A stretch of DNA of 64,000 nt from the NCBI GenBank assembly GCA_026645935.1, contig JAPKMP010000019.1, forward strand, positions 1-64,000, written 5' to 3'. This document shows positions 1-8,914 of this stretch, in pieces; the first letter of the stretch is position 1; every line of letters begins with the position of its first letter. The position numbers and the translations under genes are program-made. The notes beneath the pieces were generated by a model that was not told where the DNA came from, did no database searches, and saw only the letters and a list, made by a program, of their open reading frames with translations. The stretch comes from Candidatus Villigracilaceae bacterium. GTDB taxonomy: Bacteria; Chloroflexota; Anaerolineae; Anaerolineales; Villigracilaceae.

Positions 1-1
1 G

Positions 2-1099
2 GCTGAGGAAAGAGCGCAAAAAACCCTGCTCCAACAAGCTGCAATCCTGAACAATATCCCGGACATGGCATGGTTGAAAGACCTGGACAACCGGTATATT
101 GCTGTCAATGAGCAGTTTCTAACTATCAGCGGTAAAACTGAGGAGGAAGTCATTGGGAAAACAGATAACGATGTCTGGGAGCAGCCCTATGCAGATTATT
201 ACCGGATGGATGATCTCGAGGTCATCCACACCGGCAAACGGAAGACCGTCGAAGAAAGACAGAGAGACAAATATGGCAGGGAATATTGGGTGGAAACGAC
301 AAAGACCCCGATCCGCAACGATCACGGCGAAGTGGTCGGCACGACAGGGATCGCGCGCGATATCACGGAAAGAAAACGGGCGGAATTGGAACGCGAACGG
401 TTGATCTCAGAACTCGGCGCCAAAAATGCCGAATTGGAACGGTTTACCTATACGGTATCGCATGACCTAAAAGCGCCGCTTGTAACGATTAACGGATTTA
501 TCGGTTACATCGAACGGGATGGGCTGGCCGGCAATTTCGAATCGTTTCGAAACGACCTGGCGCGCATCCGTCAAGCCGTGAAAAAAATGCAAACCCTGCT
601 TAACGACCTGCTTGAGTTATCCCGCATCGGGCGGATGATGAACGAGCCGGTGGAGGCGGAGTTTGCCGCCATCGTCCGCGACGCTCTTTCCATGCTCGAC
701 GGCCCGATCTTAGCCCGAAAAGTGCAAATCGAATTCCATGACGAAGGTCATAAAGTGATCGGGGATCGCACCCGGTTATTGGAAGTTGTGCAAAATCTTG
801 TCGAGAATGCGATCAAATTCATGGGGAACCAACCCAATCCCGGCATCAAAATCGGTTCATTTCGCGATGAACACGAAAAACCGGTCTTTTTTGTGCAGGA
901 TAATGGCATGGGGATCGAACCTCAATACCAGGACCGCATCTTCGGTCTTTTCAACAAGCTGGATCCAAGCACCGAGGGCTCCGGGATCGGGCTCGCACTC
1001 GTAAAGCGCATTATCGAGGTCCATGATGGAGCGATATGGCTCGATTCGCAGCCCGGCAAGGGCACTACATTCTTTTTCACGCTCCCCGTCTCTGGATAA
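2..1099 (+). CDS. PAS-domain sensor histidine kinase, 5' truncated by window edge
   Basis: The reading frame is open from base 2, before the first ATG at 65, so the gene enters from the left. A PAS fold comes first (NNIPDMAWLKD, then the PAC-like end DITERKRAELERERL). The HisKA helix follows, with the phospho-acceptor in VSHDLKAPL. The HATPase_c domain shows the N box NLVENAIKF, the G1 box DNGMGIEP and the G2 box GSGIGLALV. There is no membrane segment in the visible part. It would autophosphorylate in response to a signal bound upstream; no response regulator is adjacent, so the partner and signal are unknown. The HK assignment is firm and the function open. The next gene follows after 16 bases. 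Confidence 0.93.
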   Translation, partial: AEERAQKTLLQQAAILNNIPDMAWLKDLDNRYIAVNEQFLTISGKTEEEVIGKTDNDVWEQPYADYYRMDDLEVIHTGKRKTVEERQRDKYGREYWVETTKTPIRNDHGEVVGTTGIARDITERKRAELERERLISELGAKNAELERFTYTVSHDLKAPLVTINGFIGYIERDGLAGNFESFRNDLARIRQAVKKMQTLLNDLLELSRIGRMMNEPVEAEFAAIVRDALSMLDGPILARKVQIEFHDEGHKVIGDRTRLLEVVQNLVENAIKFMGNQPNPGIKIGSFRDEHEKPVFFVQDNGMGIEPQYQDRIFGLFNKLDPSTEGSGIGLALVKRIIEVHDGAIWLDSQPGKGTTFFFTLPVSG

Positions 1100-1115
1100 A
1101 ATAAAAGGAGAAATC

Positions 1116-1784
1116 ATGTGCGGACGTTTTACTCTTACCGTCGACCCGGCTGAAATCCAGGATGCCTTTGGGGATTTCACCTTCCCCACCCAGTTTGCCT
1201 CCCGGTATAACATCGCCCCCACACAGCCTGTCCTCGCCATCCCAAATGACGCAAAGAATAAAGCGGATTTTTTCATTTGGGGATTGATCCCATCATGGGC
1301 GAAAGACCCATCCATCGGGAACAAGCATATCAATGCGCGCGGCGAAACGCTTGCGGAAAAACCGTCGTTTCGTGGCGGATTCAAATACAAACGCTGCCTC
1401 ATCCTTGCGGATGGATTTTATGAATGGAAATCCCCCGGCGGGGCGAAGACAAAAATCCCGTTCTTCATTCATATGAAGGATCGCAAACCGTTCGCGTTCG
1501 CCGGGTTATGGGATGAATGGCAGTCACCCGATGGCAGCCTGCGCACATGCACCATCATCACGACCGAGCCGAACGAGTTGATGTCCTCCTTGCATAACCG
1601 GATGCCCGTGATCCTGGATCCGAAGGATTACGACCTGTGGCTGGACCCGGCGCCTCAGACTCCCGATAAATTGACCCACCTCATCAAGCCCTTCCACGCC
1701 GACGCTATGTCCGCTTATCCTGTTTCAACGCTTGTCAATAAACCTATCAATGACCGCCCTGAATGCATCGTACCCGCATCGTAG
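1116..1784 (+). CDS. SRAP (HMCES/YedK-type) abasic-site DNA-protein crosslinking protein
   Basis: A 222-residue protein starting MCGRFTL. The start at 1116 is chosen over the in-frame ATG at 1023 because Cys2 must become N-terminal after Met removal and because AAGGAG sits 5 bases upstream. Family hallmarks are Cys2, RYNIAPTQ, NARGETLAEKPSFR, the ADGFYEW segment with the conserved Glu, and LHNRMPVIL with the active His. Known members form a thiazolidine crosslink to abasic sites in single-stranded DNA and so shield them during replication. It follows the kinase by 16 bases and precedes the MFS gene by 3 bases, suggesting cotranscription, although no functional link is apparent. Confidence 0.95.
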   Translation: MCGRFTLTVDPAEIQDAFGDFTFPTQFASRYNIAPTQPVLAIPNDAKNKADFFIWGLIPSWAKDPSIGNKHINARGETLAEKPSFRGGFKYKRCLILADGFYEWKSPGGAKTKIPFFIHMKDRKPFAFAGLWDEWQSPDGSLRTCTIITTEPNELMSSLHNRMPVILDPKDYDLWLDPAPQTPDKLTHLIKPFHADAMSAYPVSTLVNKPINDRPECIVPAS

Positions 1785-1787
1785 AAA

Positions 1788-3047
1788 ATGGATGCATTTC
1801 GATTTGCTCTCATCAGCCGCTTCCCTGCGCTTGGTTCACGAGATTATGTTTTATTCCTCATCGGTCAATTCGTATCCGTCATCGGCACATGGATGCAAGC
1901 GACAGCGCTCCCGTATCTTGCCTATCGCATCTCAGGCCGCCCGCTCGACCTGGGATTGATCGGTTTCGCAAACACCCTCCCCACATTGTTGTTCGCCCTT
2001 CCCGCTGGTGTCCTTGTCGAACGATTGGACAAGCGCAAGGCGGTTATTTTGCTCCAAGCCGTGATGTCGGTGCAGGCGTTTGGGTTGACCTTTCTTGCCT
2101 ACAGCGGCCAGATTCAAATCTGGCAAATCCTCATCCTCGCATTCATCTACGGCTCCGCCATTGCGGTGGAAGTGACTGCGCGCCAAGCCATGCTGATAGA
2201 ACTCGCCGGGAAGGAAGCCCTCCCGAGCGCGATCGCACTTCAAACCACGGCTTTCAATCTAGGCAGGGTGATCGGTCCATTATGCTCTGCCTGGCTGATC
2301 ACCACTTTCAAAAATGAAGGCGCAGTCTTTCTTTCAAATGGCATTAGCTACATTTTCGTGATCATAGGGTTGTTCTTCGCGCGAACCCGTTATAAATTCG
2401 AAAAAGGCGCAGAAGCATCACAGGGGATGGGCAGGGAGTTCAGGGAAGGATTGCGATATATCCGATCCAATGCCGTGGTCATGTCCGCCATCTTGATGTC
2501 CGCCTTGCTGGGCTTCTTCGGCATTCCGCTCGTTCAACAACTCCCTGCCATTGCACGCGACATTCTTCAACCCATATTGACTACCGAAGCGGCGATCGCG
2601 GCTCGTACGAGCAACCTTTACACCGCCCAAGGCATAGGCGCGGTGGCCGCGGCATTCATGATGGCGTATTTTGCCACAGCCAACAAAGGGACCACCCTCC
2701 TGTGGGGACAGATATCATTCATCCTGCCAATCATCGCTCTTGGGCTCGTCACCGATAATTCACTGGCTTTCTTCCTGTTGATCTTTATCGGATGGGGGAC
2801 CGTGGTGCAGCTCATCAGCATGAACACAATGATCCAGGTGCGCGTGCCGAACGAACTGCGCGGGCGCGTGTTCAGCGTCTATTTTTGGGGATTGCAGGGC
2901 GTGGCTCCCTTCGGCAGCCTCCTGATCGGGTGGATCGCCCAAACCTGGACGGTGCAAAACGCCATCATAACGGGTGGAATTGCCTGCCTGTTCGGGGTTG
3001 CTCTCGTCCAATTGATCTTTATGCGAAAAAACAATCCCGCGGATTAG
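1788..3047 (+). CDS. MFS transporter, MFS_3/EntS-like exporter
   Basis: A 419-residue polytopic protein with about 12 hydrophobic segments. It has the loop motif VLVERLDKRKAVILL between TM2 and TM3, a variant of the MFS G-x-L-(A/S)-D-R signature, and the sequence ELRGRVFSVYFWGLQGVAPFGSLLIG typical of the MFS_3 (enterobactin exporter-like) group. The start at 1788 lies three bases after the preceding stop. Substrate cannot be told from sequence; relatives export siderophores, macrolides or metabolites. The ORF is complete, with no frameshift. Confidence 0.88.
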   Translation: MDAFRFALISRFPALGSRDYVLFLIGQFVSVIGTWMQATALPYLAYRISGRPLDLGLIGFANTLPTLLFALPAGVLVERLDKRKAVILLQAVMSVQAFGLTFLAYSGQIQIWQILILAFIYGSAIAVEVTARQAMLIELAGKEALPSAIALQTTAFNLGRVIGPLCSAWLITTFKNEGAVFLSNGISYIFVIIGLFFARTRYKFEKGAEASQGMGREFREGLRYIRSNAVVMSAILMSALLGFFGIPLVQQLPAIARDILQPILTTEAAIAARTSNLYTAQGIGAVAAAFMMAYFATANKGTTLLWGQISFILPIIALGLVTDNSLAFFLLIFIGWGTVVQLISMNTMIQVRVPNELRGRVFSVYFWGLQGVAPFGSLLIGWIAQTWTVQNAIITGGIACLFGVALVQLIFMRKNNPAD

Positions 3048-3074
3048 GGATAACTAAGGGAATTCACAGCCCGC

Positions 3075-3104
3075 TTGACCGCGATTTTTTTGCCGTGATA
3101 TTAT
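3075..3104 (+). promoter_or_regulatory. Promoter giving a leaderless M23 peptidase mRNA
   Basis: TTGACC at 3075-3080, an 18-base spacer and TATTAT at 3099-3104 preceded by TG (extended -10). Transcription would begin at about 3111-3112, which is the A of ATG at 3112. Confidence 0.6.
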
Positions 3105-3111
3105 GATAAAT

Positions 3112-4290
3112 ATGCAAAACGAATTCAAGGAAGACCCGCAGATTCCATCGAAGGAAACCCCCGCCCCGCAGCGCCGATCCGTTATTGCCAGGTGGATCGT
3201 CAATCTCATGGATATCGGGCTGGGCGAACCCCTAGTCAAACTTGGCACGAACCTGTTTTCGATCGTCGTGATCGTCTCGGTTGTTCTCCTGGCGCGGACG
3301 TTTTATCGTCAGGCGCAGGTAACATCCAATGAGGCCGACCAGCCGCCGGTCTCGATCGAAGCGGTGGTGCAGGAGAGTCCAGCCATTGATTCGGAGTCGC
3401 CTACTGGGGTGGGAATCAACCGCTCTGCGCAACTGCATACGAATATCCCAAGCCGGCCTCGAAACGAATTGACGATCTATACGGTTCAGGATGGCGATAC
3501 TGTTTTCGGTATCGCGGAAAAATTCGGCTTGAAACCCGAGACGATTCTTTGGGGCAACTACAATACTTTGCTGGACGATCCGCACTCGCTGCAACCCGGC
3601 CAGGAGTTGAACATCCTGCCAGTGAATGGCGTGTATTGGGAATGGCTGGGCGGAATTCCATTTGGAGAGTGGGCACGTTTTTATGGCGTTTCGGCGGCGG
3701 ACGTGATCGAATATCCCGGCAACAATATCGATCCAAATACGGTCGGCGATTATGAAAACGCAAATATCAAACCCGGCACATGGCTGATCATTCCCGGCGG
3801 GAAACGCGATTTTGTAAGTTGGAGCGCCCCCCTCGGTGTGACGCGGGAAAACCCCGCTTCGGCGCGCGTCCTTGGGGCGGGCGCCTGCGACCCGATCAGC
3901 GGCGGCGCGGTGGGATACGGGTATTTCATCTACCCGACCAACAAGCATTACTTATCCGGGTTCGATTTTTCGCCGCAGACCAACCATAATGGCCTGGATT
4001 TCGCCGGTCAGACAGGCGAGGCCGTTTACGCTTCGGATGCGGGCGTGATCGTCTATTCAGGATGGAACGATTACGGTTACGGCAACATGGCGATGATCGA
4101 CCATGGCAACGGATTTCAATCCCTGTATGCCCACCTGAGCGCGATCAATGTGGGATGCGGCCAAAGCGTTGGGCAGGGCGAGGTGATCGGCGCCATCGGT
4201 TCGACGGGTCGATCGTCCGGTTCGCATTTGCATTTTGAGATCATGGCAGGTGTAAAAGTCAACCCCTGGGATTACCTCCCGCCGCCGTAA
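3112..4290 (+). CDS. LysM and M23-family peptidoglycan endopeptidase, membrane-anchored
   Basis: A 392-residue protein with a cytoplasmic N-terminus, one membrane span near residues 43-62 (LFSIVVIVSVVLLARTFY), a linker, a LysM at roughly 118-173 (YTVQDGDTVFGIAEKFGL) and a degenerate second LysM ending WLIIPGG. The C-terminal M23 domain has the zinc ligands HNGLD and HLHFE and the conserved SLYAHLS segment. The family cleaves peptide bonds in peptidoglycan or, when inactive, activates amidases; here the metal ligands are complete. The start at 3112 is preferred over 3103 because the promoter's transcription start falls on it. The monoderm-like architecture fits Chloroflexota. Confidence 0.92.
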   Translation: MQNEFKEDPQIPSKETPAPQRRSVIARWIVNLMDIGLGEPLVKLGTNLFSIVVIVSVVLLARTFYRQAQVTSNEADQPPVSIEAVVQESPAIDSESPTGVGINRSAQLHTNIPSRPRNELTIYTVQDGDTVFGIAEKFGLKPETILWGNYNTLLDDPHSLQPGQELNILPVNGVYWEWLGGIPFGEWARFYGVSAADVIEYPGNNIDPNTVGDYENANIKPGTWLIIPGGKRDFVSWSAPLGVTRENPASARVLGAGACDPISGGAVGYGYFIYPTNKHYLSGFDFSPQTNHNGLDFAGQTGEAVYASDAGVIVYSGWNDYGYGNMAMIDHGNGFQSLYAHLSAINVGCGQSVGQGEVIGAIGSTGRSSGSHLHFEIMAGVKVNPWDYLPPP

Positions 4291-4365
4291 GGTTGATCCG
4301 GTTTTTCATCATGATGGAATTAATCTGAGGCCGTTTTATCCACAACTCTGAAGCCAATCTGCCAG

Positions 4366-4394
4366 TTGACAACGCCCTTTAAATTCGCTAAACT
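4366..4394 (+). promoter_or_regulatory. Sigma70-type promoter of the recombinase-like gene
   Basis: TTGACA (4366-4371), a 17-base spacer and TAAACT (4389-4394) lie about 30 bases upstream of the ATG at 4424. AAGGG precedes the ATG as a weak ribosome site. Confidence 0.65.
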
Positions 4395-4423
4395 ATACGC
4401 AAGACTACACGCAAGGGCAAACC

Positions 4424-5323
4424 ATGGCAAAATCCTCTGTTCCCGCTCATATCAACGCTAAAACGTTGCTGCCAGCAGCCATCAACGGGTGGGAAATGTT
4501 CCTGCTCGACCAGGGACGCTCCCCCAATACCATCAAGGCTTTTCTCTCGGATGTGCGCCTGCTGACCAAATTTCTTCCACCCGATCAATCGATCGGCGCG
4601 GTAACAACCGAAGACCTAAATAGATTCTTCGAATGGATGGAAAAGGGTCGCGGCGTGGCTTGCAGTCCGAAGACACTCTCACGCCGGATCACCTCGGTAA
4701 AATCATTCTTTCGCTGGTTACATCAGCATGGCACGTTGAGTATCGACCCGGCTGAGAAAGTTTTGCAGCGCTCGGCCATCAGCCCGCTTCCGCAGGTCCT
4801 GACCGACGACGAATATGAAGCCGTGCTATTGGCAGCCGACCGTCAACGCCGCAACAAAAAGCCCGATGCGCGCCCCTATACGCTGGTGGCGCTTCTACTG
4901 AACACCGCCATCAAAAAAAGCGAGTGTCTTGGCATTCATGTCAATCATATCGAACTGAACAGCAAAAATGGCACTTTTTTATTCGTCCGCTATGCCAGCC
5001 CAGCAAACCGCTACAAGGAACGCAAGATCGAATTGAACGATGATTGGGTCGCCTCCTATAATGAGTATCTCACCCAATACCAGCCTGTCGATCAGGCATT
5101 CCCCTGGTCTCCGCGCCGCCTGGAATATTTGCTGGAAGATATCGGCGAAGAAGCAGGGTTGGAAAAACATCTCTCCTTCGACATGTGCCGGTGGACATCA
5201 GCCCTGCGTGATTACCAGAGCGGCATCGAGCCGGATAAGATCCGCCAGAAACTGGGCGTTTCAAAGATCCAATGGCGCGAGTTGTTCATCAAACTAAAAC
5301 AATTGAACGGCGAAATAAAGTAA
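4424..5323 (+). CDS. Tyrosine-recombinase family protein with degenerate active site
   Basis: A 299-residue protein with a SAM-like core-binding domain (residues 17-105, GRSPNTIKAFLSDVRLL) and a C-terminal phage-integrase fold. Aligning by eye to XerC/D: the first catalytic Arg is Lys164 (TAIKKSE), the H-x-x-R box reads D253-M-C-R256, the following His is Trp257, the LGH motif is LGV (279), and the nucleophilic Tyr position is Phe288. Only one Arg and the beta-hairpin Lys remain. It therefore probably binds DNA without cutting it. No att sites, phage or transposon genes flank it, so it is more likely a resident chromosomal protein than a mobile-element integrase. Confidence 0.85.
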   Translation: MAKSSVPAHINAKTLLPAAINGWEMFLLDQGRSPNTIKAFLSDVRLLTKFLPPDQSIGAVTTEDLNRFFEWMEKGRGVACSPKTLSRRITSVKSFFRWLHQHGTLSIDPAEKVLQRSAISPLPQVLTDDEYEAVLLAADRQRRNKKPDARPYTLVALLLNTAIKKSECLGIHVNHIELNSKNGTFLFVRYASPANRYKERKIELNDDWVASYNEYLTQYQPVDQAFPWSPRRLEYLLEDIGEEAGLEKHLSFDMCRWTSALRDYQSGIEPDKIRQKLGVSKIQWRELFIKLKQLNGEIK

Positions 5324-5326
5324 ATC

Positions 5327-5358
5327 AAAATCCCCAGTTGATCACGACTGGGGATTTT
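5327..5358. terminator. Bidirectional intrinsic terminator between convergent genes
   Basis: A perfect 12-bp inverted repeat, AAAATCCCCAGT / ACTGGGGATTTT, with an 8-base loop. It has A-tracts on one side and T-tracts on the other, so it can serve the recombinase-like gene (+) and tilS (-). It overlaps the last codons of tilS. Confidence 0.85.
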
Positions 5359-6799
5359 CGTCCGCTTTCTCATGCGAGTGCTGAATGGAAAAATACAGCA
5401 CATCACTCGTCGTATCTTTCAAACGGTGACGGTGTGCGGGGCGAAACCCAGGCACCCACACGATCTCGTCCCCGGCGCACACGAGGGGCCAGTGATCCCT
5501 CGCGCGCTGGGGTAATTTCTCATTAACAAAAAAGTCGGAGAGTTTTTGAGAATGCCCATCCATGCCCAACGGGGAAAATTGATCGCCTGGCTGGCGTGCC
5601 CGTATTTGAAACGCTGCGGGAAGTTTCGCCGCATCCAACCAGACCTGGAACTGGTCTTCGTTTTCTTCAGCCTGTTCCTTCGCCAGAGCCGGGAGTCTCC
5701 AACGTTCACAACTTACTTTCCAACCGCCCGCCAAAGAGATTTGCTCACCCAGCCCTATGGAAATTGGATTCTCATCCTGTAGTTGGGGCCACCTGTCGGA
5801 AGGCAGTTCAGCATGCGGCGCACAGATATGGATCAACCCCGCTTCACGGAACATTCGCAAACCCGCCTTCAGGTCGATCCGCGGGATGGTTGCTTCGGGT
5901 GAATTGACGAAGGCGCATGCCCGTTTCAGGGTTTGATAACCGATATCCACGCCCGGATGGAGGACCTGCATGGCGTGGCGAATCAAATTGCGTTGGAGTC
6001 CGATCGGCATGGAGGTCAGGCGAAGGATGTCGAAGGCAACGATCTCATCGTTTGCAGAAACTACAACATTTCCCCAGGCGTGCTCCAGCGTTTCCATCAA
6101 AAAGGCATAGTCGCCTTTCAAGGAATGGGACATCCTCAAAACGGTTTCCCGGAATTTTGGATTGTAGGTTTCAAGATTGGGAATCAGCAGATGGCGAATG
6201 CGATTGCGCTGAAAGTTCAACGACTCGTTGCTGGAGTCGTAACGCGGGCGCAAACCGTTCACTGCGCAAAACAAAACCGTCTCTTCACGCCACATATCGA
6301 GCAGTGGACGTACCACGGGAATATCAGGGTCGAACGATTTGATGACCGAGCGGTACGACATGCCCTTCAGCCCGGAAATCCCGCTCCCGCGCAGGAAGTG
6401 CATGAGAACCGTTTCGATCTGGTCATCGGCAGTATGACCGGTCGCAACTGCCTGTGCTTTTTGTTTGCGCGCCAGGTCGAAAAGAAAACGGTAACGAAGG
6501 GTCCGCGCGGCATCTTCGATGGATAATTTTTTCTCGTCTGCATACTTGCGTACGTCACCCGCCCCCATTTCAACAACGATACCAATCTTGGAAGCGGTCT
6601 TCTCAACCATGCTCGCATCATCGGCAGATTCCGGGCGGAGCTGATGGTCGAAATACGCAACAATCAGATGATAACCCGCCCGCCGCATCGTCTCCATGAG
6701 GCAAAGACTGTCCGGTCCGCCGGAAACGCCCGCAATGACGGGTCGATCTTTTACAAGACCGCATTCCTCCGTCAGAATCGATTCGATATTTGCAGGCAT
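5342..6799 (-). CDS. tilS: tRNA(Ile)-lysidine synthase
   Basis: A 485-residue PP-loop ATPase with the signature SGGPDS at residues 26-31, followed by the TilS N-domain motifs GHTADDQIETVLMHFLRGSG and RNRIRH. The C-terminal TilS substrate-binding region is present (RARQPGDQFSPLGMDG, KLSDFFVNEKLP). It modifies C34 of tRNA-Ile(CAU) to lysidine, making it read AUA; the gene is normally essential. Its ATG immediately follows the stop of mce (TAAATG), so the two are cotranscribed. Length matches the long form of the family. Confidence 0.96.
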   Translation of the reverse strand: MPANIESILTEECGLVKDRPVIAGVSGGPDSLCLMETMRRAGYHLIVAYFDHQLRPESADDASMVEKTASKIGIVVEMGAGDVRKYADEKKLSIEDAARTLRYRFLFDLARKQKAQAVATGHTADDQIETVLMHFLRGSGISGLKGMSYRSVIKSFDPDIPVVRPLLDMWREETVLFCAVNGLRPRYDSSNESLNFQRNRIRHLLIPNLETYNPKFRETVLRMSHSLKGDYAFLMETLEHAWGNVVVSANDEIVAFDILRLTSMPIGLQRNLIRHAMQVLHPGVDIGYQTLKRACAFVNSPEATIPRIDLKAGLRMFREAGLIHICAPHAELPSDRWPQLQDENPISIGLGEQISLAGGWKVSCERWRLPALAKEQAEENEDQFQVWLDAAKLPAAFQIRARQPGDQFSPLGMDGHSQKLSDFFVNEKLPQRARDHWPLVCAGDEIVWVPGFRPAHRHRLKDTTSDVLYFSIQHSHEKADENPQS

Positions 6800-7204
6800 T
6801 TAGATTTGATAGAGTTCGACTAATACCCCGCCGGAGGATTCGGGATGAATGAAGGCATATTTCTTTCCATCTGCCGCCGTTCGTGCTTCTTCATTGATGA
6901 GGCGGATATTTTTGCCCTTCAGATGCACCATCATGGCTTCGATATCGTCCACTTCAAGACAGAGATGGTGCATGCCTTGTCCGCGTTTGGCGAGGTACTT
7001 GGCGATACCGGAATCATCGGTGGTCGGCATGACCAGTTCCACTTCGGCTCCAGCCAGGGGTAAAAACGCCACCTGCGATTTCTCCGCTGGCACATCCCGC
7101 AGTTCATGCAGCTCAATACCCAACGCATCGCGCCAGAATGCTAGCGACTTTTCCATATCTTCCACGACAACGGCTACATGGTTGATGGCTTTGATCTGAG
7201 GCAT
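6800..7204 (-). CDS. mce: Methylmalonyl-CoA epimerase
   Basis: A 134-residue glyoxalase/VOC-fold protein (MPQIKAINHVAVVVEDMEKSLAFWRDALG). Metal ligands of the family are visible: His at INHVAVVV, Gln in the central strand, His in GMHHLCLEVDD and Glu in GVLVELYQI. It interconverts (R)- and (S)-methylmalonyl-CoA between propionyl-CoA carboxylase and the AdoCbl-dependent mutase. Those partners are not in the window. It is the first gene of a pair with tilS, a coupling that has no obvious metabolic meaning. Confidence 0.93.
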   Translation of the reverse strand: MPQIKAINHVAVVVEDMEKSLAFWRDALGIELHELRDVPAEKSQVAFLPLAGAEVELVMPTTDDSGIAKYLAKRGQGMHHLCLEVDDIEAMMVHLKGKNIRLINEEARTAADGKKYAFIHPESSGGVLVELYQI

Positions 7205-7235
7205 TCGCTCTCCAATTTTGATTTATGAAAGGATT

Positions 7236-7913
7236 CTACTTCGAGATACCTAACGCAATCGGCAAAGCGGACTTCGCCCACTCCGCATACATTTTGCCGG
7301 AAGGATGCAAACCATCTCCGGCCACCAGGGTTGGGTCTTCTTCTGCCATGCGTGAAACAGGCGTCACATCGACATAATGCGCGCCTGCTATTTGTGATTC
7401 CTCCAAATTGACCTGATTGAAAGCGTCGATTTCGCTGGCAATTTGCGTGGTATTTCGCCCAGCTGCAAAGGGCGTCACGCCCCAATCGGGGATGGAAAAG
7501 ACGATAACGCGTTTTACGTCCCCCCCGGCATATTCGATGGCTTTATTAAGTAGAAAGACAAAGCCTTCACGATATTCTTCGATATCCCGTCCGCGATATT
7601 GGTTGTTGACCCCGATCAGCAACGAGACCATATCGTACGGCGGGGTGACATTCTCTGCTTGAATGCCTTGCCAGAGTTCGTCGGTCGTCCAGCCGGTGCG
7701 GGCGATGATCTTCACCTCGACGGTCAAGCCTTCATTGGCAAGCAATGCCGCAAGTTGATTTGGGAACCGTTCGGCTTCCTCCACACTTTCACCGATGGTA
7801 TAGGAATCGCCCAACGCTAAATATCGAAGGTTCATCGAATTCTCCGGTACGGGAACTGGTTTGGTGGAACAACTGATGAGAAGCAGACAAAACAAGATCG
7901 CGAATTTCTTCAC
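7236..7913 (-). CDS. SGNH/GDSL-family hydrolase, lipoprotein
   Basis: A 225-residue protein with a lipoprotein signal (MKKFAILFCLLLISC, Cys15). The GDSL block LALGDSYTIGE supplies the Ser nucleophile (about residue 36). The block III Gly/Asn occur around GVNNQYRG, and the C-terminal Asp-His pair is in DGLHPSG. All four SGNH blocks appear intact, so it is probably an active extracytoplasmic esterase or lipase; substrate unknown. It lies upstream of mce-tilS on the same strand with a 31-base gap, and may be cotranscribed with them. Confidence 0.88.
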   Translation of the reverse strand: MKKFAILFCLLLISCSTKPVPVPENSMNLRYLALGDSYTIGESVEEAERFPNQLAALLANEGLTVEVKIIARTGWTTDELWQGIQAENVTPPYDMVSLLIGVNNQYRGRDIEEYREGFVFLLNKAIEYAGGDVKRVIVFSIPDWGVTPFAAGRNTTQIASEIDAFNQVNLEESQIAGAHYVDVTPVSRMAEEDPTLVAGDGLHPSGKMYAEWAKSALPIALGISK

Positions 7914-7957
7914 GAGCGCAAGTATATCAAAAGAAGATGGACGATGGTCTTAAATAG

Positions 7958-7987
7958 GCAAGGGCATGACTGTTGTCACGCCCTTGC
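7958..7987. terminator. Terminator-like hairpin between tspO-like gene and SGNH gene
   Basis: GCAAGGGC and GCCCTTGC form an 8-bp stem extended by TGAC/GTCA around a TGTT loop. It lies just downstream of the tspO-like gene stop (minus strand). The flanking T-tract is weak on both strands, so termination is likely but not certain. Confidence 0.5.
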
Positions 7988-8028
7988 TTTCAAAAGGAGG
8001 AGATATTGACCGATAAACGGTTTTTTTA

Positions 8029-8784
8029 TCACCCAGAGCGGGTGCGGCGAATAAGACTATAAACGATCAATCCAGCCATAAGCGCAGCGGCTATCCATGC
8101 GGTGTTCACGACCATCGGGGCGGAAGTTTGCTTCACCGCGATTCCAATGAACGCCCAGACCATCACAGAGAGGTAACCCGCATCCCGGCGGGTGATCGCC
8201 ATTGCCACACCCAGCACGGAGGCCACCACAAGCATGATGACAGCCCAGGCAGGGTCGGAAATGCCAAAGCCATTCCATTCGATGAGATACAGCCAGGCTG
8301 TGATGTTGGCAACGGTTGCAACCGTGATCCAGCCGAGATAAACGCTGATCGGAATATCCACAGACCAGCGCTCGGCTGCAGAGACTGGGAGCCGGTTCAC
8401 ATCCAAACGCAGGTAACTGGCGATGAGTAGTCCCAAAAGCAAAAGCATGACCAGCACACTCAGACCGAACTGGTTGTAGTGCCAGCAAAAAAGCCAGCCC
8501 GCATTGGCAAGCCCGCTCAGGGCGAAAAGGTAACCCAACCGCCGCAGCCTCGGGCTTTCCTTTTGGGAGGGTTGAAACTGATATATGGCGAACGCGATCC
8601 AGCCAATGAAAATCACACTCCAAATTGCGAAGACATACCCGGTAGGTACGAAATACACTGGAAAGCGGTCTGAAATCTCACCGGTGTTTTGCCCGTTGAG
8701 CGGCAGGGTTGAGGCAAGGACATTGACCGCCAAAGCGATCAGGACGGAAAACAAATTTGCGGATTGACGCAGAGTATCTTTCAT
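8029..8784 (-). CDS. TspO/MBR-family tryptophan-rich membrane protein
   Basis: A 251-residue membrane protein with about eight hydrophobic segments. The segment FVPTGYVFAIWSVIFIGWIAFAIYQF matches the TspO/MBR signature P-x-x-x-F-x-x-x-W-x-x-I-Y, and Trp is enriched. It is longer than the classic 160-residue TspO and belongs to the long form commonly annotated tryptophan-rich sensory protein. Classic TspO proteins bind porphyrins and tune pigment gene expression in Rhodobacter; transferring that role here is inference. The gene points the same way as crtB and ends 130 bases beyond the crtB stop, so it is possibly in its transcript. Confidence 0.75.
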   Translation of the reverse strand: MKDTLRQSANLFSVLIALAVNVLASTLPLNGQNTGEISDRFPVYFVPTGYVFAIWSVIFIGWIAFAIYQFQPSQKESPRLRRLGYLFALSGLANAGWLFCWHYNQFGLSVLVMLLLLGLLIASYLRLDVNRLPVSAAERWSVDIPISVYLGWITVATVANITAWLYLIEWNGFGISDPAWAVIMLVVASVLGVAMAITRRDAGYLSVMVWAFIGIAVKQTSAPMVVNTAWIAAALMAGLIVYSLIRRTRSG

Positions 8785-8914
8785 GGAGAGATTCCTATCA
8801 TTAACTGATGATACGCACCGTCCCGAAGGATTTGATCGAAGGCACGTTTATTTTGAGGGAACCTTCGGGATGTTCCCGTGAGTCATTAAGTGGTGCTGGA
8901 CATGTTATGGAGAG

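Noticed and set aside
4424-5323. Prophage or integron integrase
   Set aside because: Catalytic residues are missing and no att duplication, phage genes or cassettes are adjacent.
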